The notes under the pieces are model-generated. The model did not search any database. It was not told where the DNA came from and saw only the letters and a program-made list of their open reading frames with translations. A stretch of DNA of 64,000 nucleotides from Pleurodeles waltl (lineage: Eukaryota > Chordata > Amphibia > Caudata > Salamandridae): positions 1,578,246,049 to 1,578,310,048 of the forward strand of contig NC_090445.1 in assembly GCF_031143425.1 (NCBI RefSeq). Direction: 5' to 3'. The translations under genes were made by a program, and so were the position numbers. This document shows, piece after piece, positions 24,871 to 34,660 of the stretch (position 1 is the first letter of the stretch; every line of letters starts with the position of its first letter).

Positions 24871-26329
24871 GAGCTCTCTGAAACTTACATGGTAAACTAC
24901 ACTTTTGAAATGCCCACTTCCCACATCTTCAGTAAGATCTCTGACTGTGGATTTGTCTGCACTCGTTTCTTGCAGGCATTGTTGGAGGCACTTTGAGCTA
25001 TAAAACCATGGGTGTCATTTCACCAAAATGCCAGGGGTAACGGAATTGACACCACGGACCTGGCTTTGACCTTCACTTTCACTCACAGACACATACTTAC
25101 ACACAAATTTACACTTACACACACAAACACTCAACTAAACACACTCTCACCCACAAGCACTCACACACCATACATATAAAAGCATTTTTACTTACCCCAC
25201 TGCCATGGAAGGGCATACTCACATTTTTATTGCACTAATAGTGATAGCTAATTATTATTCACTTTTAGTGTGATAAAAATTGCCAGTGGTCGCAAAGGCA
25301 GTCCCAGGGATCGCAAAGGGCAAGACAGGGGTCGCAGTTGCAACACCGGACGACCCCTAAATAACCTCCATGTCTAAAACATATGTTTTCTATCAACAGT
25401 ACCTTAATAAATCGTCCCTGCAGACCTCAGATCACTGACTTTTGAGGCCTCTTGCAAAAAATTGTGATGCAAGTGTTGAACACTGCCTGTGAAATAATGT
25501 CCTGCCAGCCACTCTCCCTTGCAGTTGCATCCAGCTTAATCACCTCAGAGTTCAGCTGCAAACGACCAGGTAGACTCCACTCTTAGAAAGGCATGCCTCA
25601 AAAGGGCACTCGTCAAAATAAAATGTTAGTAAGTAAAAAACACATATACGTTCACCCAAACCAATACAAAAATCATAAACTACCAAAAATTTCAGAGGTT
25701 TCTATGAGCATGGGAGGGTTCTTAGGTAGTTAAACCCTGAGTGATATGTAAGCAGTGTAGATCAGTCTGTTCCAGAATGTCCCCCGACATTGAGAAACTG
25801 CCCTGAATAACAGCTGGTCAGATTTCCAAGCACTAGAAAGACTGGCTTATCCAGCCAAAAAATGGCTTTGTCTGTTCTCCTTTTATAACTTTTTTTTTTC
25901 CTCTACTTGTTATGGAATTCTCGGATTTATGAAGTGTGTTTGAGTTCTGAAATTAATTGTAATGAGTTTAATTTATGAAATCGTGCTGAACTGAGTGGCC
26001 TAGAAAGCATTTCAACTTTGTTTGTGATTTTGTCAGTTTAAATGTTAAAAAGGCTAATCATTTTAATTAATTACACACATGCTCATAAAGGCCTTTTTAT
26101 TGACCAGGTGCAGTGAAGTGAATGTTCACGATGGTTTTTCACCCTGTCGAAGCCAGAAGATTCCACTTGTTGATGCTTTCCCTTTAAATTAAGAATAAAA
26201 CTTTGCAATGTGGAACCTTCTGTTTGTCGGGTGATCATTACCTCCGCGAACCGCCTGTCATCATCTTGATGCAGCCTGGATGTTCTGCAGTTAATTGTCT
26301 GTGTGCAATACGATTTTAGGTTGTTTGGT
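24871..26329. other. Intron sequence with CA-rich simple repeat
   Basis: Unassigned apart from a degenerate CA/CAC-rich tract at about 25066-25170. A GTCGCAAAGG-type duplication occurs near 25290-25335. No gene recognised. Confidence 0.5.
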
Positions 26330-26830
26330 GCCAGCTTCAAAAGAGCTCAGCAGTGCCAGCTTCTCATATGCCCACCAGTGCTACCTTCTACATCTAGTCC
26401 AAACTCATAATGCCGTCAGTGCCAGATCCTCAGTCAAACTGCCCATCAAAGTTGCCCATAATTGCCAGCTTCTCACAGTGCCACCATCGAAAGCTCCCTA
26501 CACGACCCACTAGCACAAACTACTCACAGTTTTGACCAGTGTCCGTTCCCCAGGCTGCCCACTATTGCCAGTTATTGACACTGCCACCAATACACAACTT
26601 CTCACATTGCCCACCAGTGTCTCCTTTCATAAGTAGCCACCTGTGTTGCCCCTTCAAATTGTCCATCAGTTCTCACACTGACAAGCACTGCCAACAACTC
26701 ACTCACTACGCAAATATTTCCCCCACACACCGCCCACCAGTGCCAACTACTCATAATGCCTTTGTGTGTCAGCTGCACATGCAGTGGTCAACAGTCCAAG
26801 CTTTTCACACTGCCTCCTCATTGTCAGCTG
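26330..26830. repeat. Degenerate minisatellite
   Basis: Words such as GTGCCAGCTTCTCA, GCCCACCAGTG and CACAGTGCC recur irregularly about every 30-45 bp. It looks like an old tandem array that has drifted. The plus-strand reading across it (26539-27072) is open by composition and shows no domain, so it is not called a gene. Confidence 0.6.
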
Positions 26831-27691
26831 TCCCTTTTAGCTGGCTTCACAAACTGCTTTTCTGTACATCAAACCTTCACTTGTATCTGATAGGGGAATC
26901 TAGAAACCATGACCTATCAGTTGTTGGCCCCTCTACAGAGGTGGCATGCCGTGTTCCAATTGTGAGGTTTCCTCTATGTCTGTTCTCACTTTCCAATCCA
27001 GATAAAACTTTATTCGTAGTCCCTTCTGGTCATTCTTTCACTCTTTCATTTTCCACCACTAACATCTTCTAGGAGTCACCCTTCCCCCCATTCCCCTACC
27101 GCTGGCTCTATTCTTCCACCTAGGCCTTTCCTCTCATTCATTAATAACTGTTGCTGTCCTCTTCCTCTCTCCATACTCTTCCCTCATTTGCAGCACACAT
27201 TCTTGAACCCTCCTCTGTCTTGCTTGCAACAGACACCGACTGGTCTATGATCCAAGGGTTGTGGGTAAGTGTAATATGCATCACAACTCTCTGGGGCATT
27301 CAACAGAGCCTCTGGCACATGTGCCTGTTTAGGTGTGAGTCTTGGGAGGGCAATATGCAGTAAAAACATTAATTCGATTCAAGAAGCCTTCTTGTAGAGT
27401 CCGACCTTGTTTTACTCACATTTTGACTTATATAAATAATCACTTGCTGACTAAATATTTTGAGAGCCAGGTCAGTGTAGTTTAATGGAAAGGTGGAGTT
27501 GGGCCAGCTTTTCATTCATAAGTTTTACAAGTTTGCAGTTGATGCTTAGAAGACTCTGATGTCCGTGGGCCACATTCAAGACATTGCTTGTATAGTATAA
27601 CATTTGACTACCCAAGAGTTTTTCTCATCATTTACGTATCAGTTGCTAAAGCCCTTATGACATATCAGTGCTTATGGTTTTTGTTTTCCAG

Positions 27692-27904
27692 GTTATGATG
27701 ATTTTGTGTCTGATTTCCTGAATGCCACCAATGCCTATCGACTACGGCATGGGGCAAAGCCACTGAAGTTAAGTCCAAGCATTAGCCAAGATGCTCAGAA
27801 ATGGGCTGAGCATCTGCTTGCCTTGAAGACTCTGAAACACAGTGACACTGCTTATGGCGAGAACGTCTGGGCCAAAACTGGGGGACCATCAACCACACTC
27901 AACG
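27692..27904 (+). CDS. CAP module B, first exon
   Basis: This 213-bp exon lies between a TTTTGTTTTCCAG acceptor and a GTGAGT donor, phase 1 at both ends. It reads YDDFVSDFLNATNAYRLRHG, then a PLKLSPSISQDAQKWAEHL helix, and ends with LKHSDTAYGENVWAK. The His of KHSD and the Glu of GEN are the first two residues of the CAP tetrad, and the N-A-Y-R-x-x-H-G and P-L-K-L segments are typical of GAPR-1. It lacks a signal peptide and cysteines. It opens as an internal exon, with no start codon in a good context, so it supports continuation from module A rather than a new gene. Confidence 0.92.
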
Positions 27905-30008
27905 GTGAGTGATTGCAAGGTTTACCATGATTTAGCCTAGAGGTCTACACCCATGTTCCACTGGAAGGACTGACTATATGGTAAATGTGCACAACTAAAT
28001 GAGTTCACACAGTATCATGCTTGAGGTTCATCCTGACTTAAAAGCAAACTCATCAATTTCTTTTATATAGTTTGCATGCCATAGGTTGCTGGATTTTCAT
28101 GATATATCACAAAAGGTGAAATTATGTAGAAGGCTTGGGTGTAGACAGTGCAAGGTTTGAGGGCACGTGTAAGGGTGTACTCGGGAGAGGCATGGTTGTT
28201 AACATTTGAAAAGCTGGAAGTTGAAGGTCCTGAGGTGCTTTTTGGACAGAGCCATGTTGGATGTGCCTTTCAGATCGTATAGAAAGAGTAGGAAACCCTA
28301 GTTACCAAGGATAGTACCTTAATGTTGTCCCTTTCTTCTATGAAATTCCAGATAGTTTTCCTACCATCTGAGATGGTCAGGACTTGCTTTCTAATGACCA
28401 CAATAGGATTGGTTTGGCGAGTCCTCCAACTCAGCAATAGGGATATTGTTATTGTATAAGTTATCTAACTATCGTGGCATCACTGTCTCTTCACAGGTGG
28501 CAGTGACTCTTCTTTCAGGGGCAATACTGAAGTGGCTACTACCATGCTTGGGTAGTTCGATTTTACTATCCTGTACAGATTTAACCCCTTCAGCACGTGA
28601 TGTACTTTATAATTACCATTCTGCAGCATTCTGTGCAGCATTACCCTGCAGAGATTGGTTTAGCAAATGAGACCTTGGATTCTGACATAACTTCTTAAAG
28701 AAAAGACAGTTTACAATCTGTTAATTTAGGCTAGTGGCATACAAATCACCCCGTCAAAACTCTTTCCCTTAATGACAGACATCAACAAACCCTTAGAAAT
28801 GAATAATTATGGTGCTGGAGATATTTTGGTTGACAAACTCTCATAATTTTCTTCCACTTACTGGACAGACGTATGAAATCTAGAAAAACAATCCATGTGT
28901 CTGGTAGGGCCACCTAGTGGAATCTTGGAGTGGGGCTTCACTCCATAAATATTCACATAGGGGGTGCACCCAGGGTCTGGAATGACTCTGCAAGCATACC
29001 AGTCTAATGGTCTGAAGTTGCCATGGCAGAAGGCTATAGCTAACTCTATTGGCCAACCTCATGGTGTGCACCCGATAAATATGCTGTATTGGGGAATCCC
29101 TCAGATACTCCCATGGCTAAGGAGCGTGTACACTCTCAAAGGCTAATACATACAATTACTCAAGTACTGAGGGTACCTGACACTCATCCCCTGCTGCGGG
29201 GAATGCCAGAGTACCCTCTACAACCCACTACTCATACATGATAGCCCATGTGTGAGCCTCTGTTCTAAGGGGTACAGGGCAGAACAGAAGGGGACTTCTA
29301 CCCCCACTCTTGTAGTAATGTTGCCGGTTTCTTACATGGCAGAACTCAAATACCCAAGTATGTGGAAACGAAATGTCACTTTGTGGGAATTGGCACACTT
29401 TTCAGTCCCACCCACTTCTAAATCACATGCAAAGTTAGGAAAGGAGGCATAAGTTTGGTGGAGGAGTGTGCACCCTTTATTCCTACAACTTACAAATGGT
29501 GACAATAGTGCACAGATTGAAACATCCACCGGTTGAAGCACGGGACAAAGTGGTTGATTCCCCTTATTTTGATGAAAACCAAAGCAATCCCACTTCATTT
29601 TAACATCCTTCAAGGGAAGGGTTTCCTACATAAGTCCAGGTACTTTGTTAACCATTTTTTAAGCAGGACTTATTTTGAAGCAGAATCTCAAAATGATGTT
29701 TGTTGATTCAGGAGAGAGTATGGCCTTCAATTGGGAGTTAAGGTTCACAAAAATGATAAGTTATCAACTAATGAATTAACAAAGGGTGGAAGCAAACTAT
29801 GATCTTGGTATCATTATCTTATCTTTGAGTGGTAATTTTAGCTTAAAGCCTTGAGCCAACATTGATTCACAGCATTTGCAAGTTTGATGTTCCTCGCTAC
29901 GTCTGAAATCTTCATTGGATTGCAGTCAACAAAGTCTTCACATAACCAATATAGACATTTTTCAAACCATTTATGAAAGCGTGCTTTATTTCTCCGGGCC
30001 CCTTTCAG
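27905..30008. other. Intron between module B exons 1 and 2
   Basis: No gene recognised. A short plus-strand reading near 28450-28500 (KLSNYRGITVSS) faintly resembles the NYRPISLL region of a LINE RT but is too short to call. The segment 28870-29630 has no features I can name. Confidence 0.45.
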
Positions 30009-30086
30009 GTCAAGAAGTGGCAGATGCCTGGTACAAGGAAGAAAAGAACTATGACTTCTCTGAAGGTGGACACCAACCAGATACAG
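30009..30086 (+). CDS. CAP module B, middle exon
   Basis: This 78-bp exon has a CCCTTTCAG acceptor and a GTAAGC donor, phase 1 at both ends. It encodes QEVADAWYKEEKNYDF and then a GGHQPD segment. The W-Y-K-E glutamate is the second acidic pocket residue. It is the exact length counterpart of the module A exon at 8443-8520 and about half identical to it. About 150 bp downstream of the exon the intron carries nested palindromic MITEs (30236-30582). Confidence 0.92.
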
Positions 30087-30235
30087 GTAAGCTCAGCCAC
30101 CATGCTTGCCGTGGAAAAACCTTCAGTATGGCGTGATTTCTAAAGACTGAAACAGCTTCTCCCACAGTGCAAGCAATACTGTCAACATTAAAAAAAACAA
30201 GGTATGATTCTGCACTCATTGAGATCCAAAACGGA

Positions 30236-30582
30236 AGGCCAGATTTAGGGCCTGATTACAACTTTGGAGGACGGTGTTAAACCGTCCCAAAAGTGGCGGA
30301 TATACCACCTACCGTATTACGAGTTCCATAGGATATAATGGACTCGTAATACGGTAGGTGGTATATGCACCACTTTTGGGACGGTTTAACACCGTCCTCC
30401 AAAGTTGTAATCAGGCCCTTAGTGTTTGGCGGAGAGGTTACTCTGTCACTAATGTAACAGACATCTCATCCACACTATTACAAGTTCCATAGACAATAAT
30501 GGAATTGTAATACAGCAGATAAGATATCCGTCATGCTTGTGATGGAGCGATTACCCCTCCACCAAACTCTAAATCAGGCCCT
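30236..30582. mobile_element. Outer palindromic MITE, interrupted
   Basis: The left end (AGGCCAGATTTA) is split from its continuation (GTGTTTGGCGGAGAGG at 30422) by the inner element at 30248-30418. The right end, reverse-complemented, reads GGGCCTGATTTAGAGTTTGG. Once the insertion is discounted, the whole is a diverged palindrome centred near 30497. This older copy belongs to the same GGGCCTGATT-terminus group as the element inside it. Confidence 0.75.
30248..30418. mobile_element. Inner palindromic Harbinger-type MITE with TTA target duplication
   Basis: A 171-bp element consists of two 77-bp arms that are reverse complements with only two mismatches, around a 17-bp spacer. Ends are GGGCCTGATTACAACTTTGG on both strands. 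It is flanked by TTA at 30245-30247 and 30419-30421, a 3-bp duplication typical of PIF/Harbinger transposition. It has no coding capacity and would depend on a transposase elsewhere. Near-perfect arms suggest a recent insertion or a hairpin kept by mobility. Confidence 0.88.
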
Positions 30583-30708
30583 GAATCACCCCAGTGGGAC
30601 ATATGTCAAAACCATGCATCTGGAAGATGGCATCCCACAATAGAAACTCATTCTTCCTAGCACTAGTGACCTGCAATTGGACAAAATGCATCTCTTTTTC
30701 CTCTCTTG

Positions 30709-30728
30709 TGGTGTGTGTGTGTATATGT

Positions 30729-30764
<36 letters not shown>
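30709..30764. repeat. GT/CA dinucleotide microsatellite
   Basis: A (GT)n tract followed by TATATGTACATATA and an uninterrupted (CA)n tract of about 15 units, forming a potential inverted structure. Confidence 0.95.
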
Positions 30765-30766
<2 letters not shown>

Positions 30767-31283
30767 TTTACATCATGTTCTTTATGTATCTCTATTTTTC
30801 AGGTGACCGATAGTTCTTAATAATAATTTTAAATGTATTCAGATTGCAAATTAAAATTGTATGATACAAATATGACCAACCGGAAGAGCTCTTTATCTTC
30901 TCGATGATTTGTTCAACATTACTTGATTTCACTCAATTTTAGTTTACAATATATCTTTTAATTCATAGGAAATACTATTTACCCGACTCTAGACTTCATT
31001 AAAGGTGATCTTATTTATTTGACGAGATACTACATACCTGTGTAAGTACTGATACATAAAGGTGCCATATTTACTGGCTGTAGTATTTTCCCTATTTTGA
31101 ACTACACACATCTAAATGGGGGACAACTTGAAAATACAGCATGTTTCTCCTCTCTTCCGAGCTGCAAAATTCTGTTGAATTTGTTGAATGTCACCACTGA
31201 ATATAAAATCGCTCTCCTTTCATATACTGTGCTTCTTCTTTTTATCTCTATTTAGTGATTAATGTCTTGTATTGGCTTTGAAG

Positions 31284-31514
31284 GTCATTTTACGCAGATG
31301 GTTTGGCGTAGCTCCAAGGAGGTTGGAGTAGGAATGGCAAGTAGTGGAAAAGGAATGTTCATTGTGGTAGCACAGTATAACCCTACCGGCAACATCACCA
31401 ATCCAGGCTACTACCAACGTAATGTCATGCCTGCAGGGACAAAGATCAGTGATGATGATGAGGAAGACGTTCCTGGAAAGTTAACTATGATGAATGCATC
31501 TTCTGCTGTACCAG
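31284..31514 (+). CDS. CAP module B, third exon with acidic linker
   Basis: This 231-bp exon starts GHFTQMVW with the pocket histidine, runs through AQYNPTGNITNPGYYQRNV, and ends with an acidic linker (SDDDEEDVPG) and a Ser/Ala/Pro tail before a GTACAT donor. Phase is 1 at both ends, and its length equals the module A counterpart even though the linkers differ. The acceptor is unusual: CTTTGAAG has no adjacent pyrimidine tract, whereas a strong tract ending CTATTTAG lies about 30 bp upstream. Using that upstream AG would bring an in-frame stop, so 31284 is the only start that keeps the domain intact. Splicing out at 31514 implies at least one more exon downstream, not identified. Confidence 0.88.
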
Positions 31515-31690
31515 GTACATTAACATTATTTATTTGAATGGATTGGAGTTCAAATGGAATGATGATTGTGTAGTGTCAGAGAGCTAGATTTCTGCAAACA
31601 GAATCCTTCTTTCTCTATGATTAGAGCTTTGTATGTGCAGTATTGTGATACTCATATTAATATAAAACCATCAATTGATGAATGCTTCTA
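31515..31690. other. Sequence 3' of the last CAP exon
   Basis: Intron start by inference from the GTACAT donor. Reading through would stop at about 31537, so an alternative terminal exon of a few codons is possible. Confidence 0.4.
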
Positions 31691-31968
31691 ACAGAAGATT
31701 CATCAACTTTAGAATGTTTTGAGGTGCGAGACTGGCTCTGAAGACTCCTCTGCAGTTTTCCCCGTACGCCATTCGGTGGTGCCATATACCTCTGCAGTGA
31801 CTTCATATTGCTCATGTAGTGATGGAGAGAAGCATCATACCCCCTGTGCACTGACACCAGTTCCTTTCTGTCTGCACTTTTGGATGCAGATCCGAAGTTC
31901 CACTCCCATATTTTTCAGTCTTCATACATATCTAAAGTTTTTGCACTTCGACGGTGTACTTAGAAAAA

Positions 31969-33760
31969 TGGCCCCTCCAAAGACAACAGGTTTCAAACCG
32001 TGCCAAGACTGCAGCAAGCAAATGCTGGTCATGGACCACATGGTATGGGTTTCTGGTGCTTGGGCTCTATCCACAAGTCTTAGGTTGGGTGATAAATGCA
32101 CCCCTGTGTACTTGAATGTGATGCAGGAATGGTAGGTGGAGCTTTAAGTTGCTGAAAATAAGAAGAGGTCACAGTTGAAACACAAGTCCTACTCCTGATC
32201 TAAGTAATGGTGTCCTGAGCAGTAGAACTTTCAAAGCCATTCCTGCAAGAAGCCCTGTTCACATTTGAGGTCCTCTGATAAATCGAAGACATGCATTTGT
32301 GAAAAAAAGCTAAGTGGGACTCAACCCCATCCCAGCACTCAGTCTCTCAAGAAGGCACACCATTGTCGAGCTAAAGATTTTCCTTCTCCTGTGTCATCTG
32401 ATTCCAACTTGGCTCCACAACAGGAACAGGTATTGCCCTGATTCGCCAGGCTGTGGCCAAATCCATAGCAAATAGCGGCTTTCAAAGAAATATCTGCAAA
32501 TTAATCAAGTGCTTCTGTCTCCCTCTTGCATGCCTTTAGGCCTCATGGACTTCTGCCAACAGGCCCATACCAACACCTGTCCAGACTTTCATATCTGCAT
32601 CTAGGTACATGCAAGTCCCATTTATGCCGACGCCTGCTATGCTTTTGCAGGCACTAGTCCCAGGTTGATTCAGATGCTTGCTTTCACCCTGAGACAACCT
32701 CATCTCATGCCAGGGCTATGCCATGCTATGAAATAAAGGTGCAATTAGTCATTATGCTACCAGATCCACCCCTTGGTCGTTGCTGTGGTACCAGTACTAT
32801 TGCATGCTAGAAGCTCTCTCTCAATCCGATTTTGCTGCAGTTCAGGACATCCCCAATAGGCCTCAAAATACTGATTACTATGAAAAGACAGTATATTTAC
32901 TGCCTTCTCACTACACAGATGATGGCTCTAACTTAGACTAACGAACTGCCAGTAGTTTAGACACATCCCTTGAGATGGAGGTAGGCTCACCACCGTGGCC
33001 ACCAATGGAAGAAAGTGCCTCTATCACAGTAGCGGTACAAATGGCAGCTGAAGTCCTAGACCTACAGTTTCCTACTATTGAAACCAAAGCAAGTTTATTA
33101 ACTGAAATTGTCCAGCCATGGTCAGCTGCATCTGTACCTTTATTTCTGTTCAATGAGGCCTTTACTGATATTTCAATGGTGCCTTGGGGTAGGTCACATT
33201 TGGGCACTCAAGTCAGTCGACCTGTAGTTAAGCGATATAGTTGAGTCACTGGTGACTGAATTTTCTGAATCGTCCTTCACCCTAGATCTGGGTAGTTAAG
33301 TCATCAACATGTAAAGTTACTGTGTATGCTTTTCCAACCAATCCTCTAGATAAAGAGTTGAAACCTAGTGATGCTTTTGGAAATAAATGTTTTCCTCTGA
33401 CAGTTTTGCACTCCGATCTGAAAACATAATATGCCTTTTGGACAAGTACACTCTTGGTTTTATGGGACAGAGACAAGCAAGATCTTGCTGTCTGTCCTGG
33501 GGGACCTCTGGACCCCATGGACCCAAACAATACACAATGGTCACTGTGAGTATTTCCTGCATGCCAGCTTGGATACCACAGACTGTGTAGGCAGAGCTAT
33601 TGGCACTATTGTTGTGCTTAGAAAGACACACCTGCATGAGATCAACTGGGTTTTGATGGGACATTTAAGCGTCCCTTGTGGACATATAGTTTGATGGGCC
33701 CAGATTGTTTGGAGAGAAGGCTGACTCAGCAATCAAATGATTTGAGGACAGCCATGCCAC
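31969..33760 (+). pseudogene. DIRS gag-like pseudogene
   Basis: Starts MAPPKTTGFKPCQDCSKQM, the basic N-terminus followed by a C-x-x-C pair seen in DIRS gag proteins, but soon loses frame. Further on, a segment with LDLQFPTIETKASLLTEIVQ and PLFLFNEAFTDI (about 33050-33170), and later DTTDCVGRAIGTIVVLRK (about 33575-33625), appear in the expected order. Stops and frame changes separate them. GAG probably packaged element RNA; nothing functional remains. Confidence 0.6.
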
Positions 33761-34229
33761 AGCACTATATTTGGGGGCTCTTGTCTCCAGTTAAACAATT
33801 TCACCATCAGCACAGAAAGTTTAGGGGCCATTTCATGGTACACACTGACAGCCAACACCAGTCATCCCAAACTGTAGCACGGCAGCAGACCCAGCACATT
33901 TGGACAGAAGATGTAGAGGTGACCTAGGAAGTTTGCAGCAGCAGCAATCCCTTAACTTCTCCTCCCATGCTTCAGTGGCTTTCAAACGATTTTAGTTTTC
34001 TATCACAGGTACATACACACTTGGTAGGACGCACAATATCACATTTCTTTCATGTCTGTAAATGAGTCTTGCAAATCATTCAAAGCAGCTATCCCCTGCC
34101 TTTTATTTCCTTCCTGACCCATCTTCCCCATACTCAGGACTGATTTTCAGAGATTCACTCCAGAATTTGAATGCAAGAAGTCACCCTTTTCCTGGCCAAA
34201 GAAGTGTCATTAAGTGGGTGCCAGATTCT

Positions 34230-34660
34230 GAGAGATGAAAAAGGTTCTACTCATGCTACTTCCTCGTACCAAATAATGAAGGAGTTTGTAGGCCTATACT
34301 GAGCTTCCAGCAATTGAATGCCTATCTGAGGAAAGGAAAGTTACAAATGCTCACTGTGTCTCTTGGCCTAGGTGACTGTATGGTGTCCCTGGACTTTCTG
34401 GACACCTAGGGGGTTATTACAACTTTGGAGGAGGTGTTAATACGTCCCAAAAGTGACGGTAAAGTGACGGAAATACCACCAGCCGTATTACGATTTCCAT
34501 AGGATATAATGGACTCGTAATACATCTGGTGGTATATCCGTCACTTTACCGTCACTTTTGGGACGGATTAACACCTCCTCCAAAGTTGTAATAACCCCCC
34601 TAATGTTATATACTAGTCCTGCATGTAAGACTTAGCTTTGGGCGATCTTTAGGACCCTGC
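34230..34660 (+). pseudogene. DIRS reverse transcriptase fragment
   Basis: Segments YFLVPNNEG, RPILSFQQLNAYLRKGK and MVSLDFLDT appear in order up to 34408, matching the RT finger and motif A region of DIRS-type RTs (L-N-x-x-L then D-L-x-D). The MITE at 34409-34599 sits right after motif A, and a CYILVLHVR segment resumes after it. The catalytic second motif was not found. Confidence 0.58.
34409..34599. mobile_element. Palindromic Harbinger-type MITE inside DIRS RT
   Basis: The ends are GGGGGTTATTACAACTTTGG and its reverse complement; arms of about 85 bp have about four mismatches around a short AGGATATAATGG-type spacer shared with the 30.2-kb element. CTA flanks both sides (34406-34408 and 34600-34602), a plausible 3-bp target duplication. 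The internal sequence has two CAAAAGTGACGG/GTAAAGTGACGG steps that the 30.2-kb copy lacks, so it is a sister subfamily. Confidence 0.85.

Larger units (their letters stand above)
8443..31514 (+). other. Multi-CAP-domain gene, GAPR-1/GLIPR2-like (partial, five exons)
   Basis: Five plus-strand exons encode two successive CAP modules: A (last two of three exons) and B (complete). Exons are 8443-8520, 16850-17080, 27692-27904, 30009-30086 and 31284-31514; introns are 8,329, 10,611, 2,104 and 1,197 bp. All junctions are phase 1 with GT donors and AG acceptors, so the last exon of A joins the first exon of B in frame, creating a Gly codon. Neither module has a stop before its donor, unlike a single-domain GLIPR2 gene. 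CAP proteins of the GAPR-1 branch are cytosolic or membrane-peripheral proteins implicated in lipid binding; that role is inferred from family. The alternative, two tandem genes with unseen start and terminal exons, is less likely because the phases and missing stops match a single reading. No further CAP exon was recognised downstream to 64 kb. Confidence 0.8.
31700..34660 (+). mobile_element. DIRS-like retrotransposon fragment, gag to RT
   Basis: Broken plus-strand readings match the layout of vertebrate DIRS elements: a presumed 5' terminal region (31700-31968), a gag-like protein (31969 to about 33760), and RT N-terminal segments (about 34230-34660). A palindromic MITE interrupts the RT at 34409-34599. 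DIRS elements use a tyrosine recombinase instead of an integrase; I could not find that domain here, so the copy is 3'-truncated or too decayed. The assignment rests on remembered DIRS protein patterns. Confidence 0.62.

Noticed and set aside
26539..27072. 177-codon plus-strand frame
   Set aside because: Coincides with a degenerate minisatellite and has no domain or splice context.
28446..28670. NYRGITVSS, LINE RT-like
   Set aside because: Single short motif without neighbouring RT segments.
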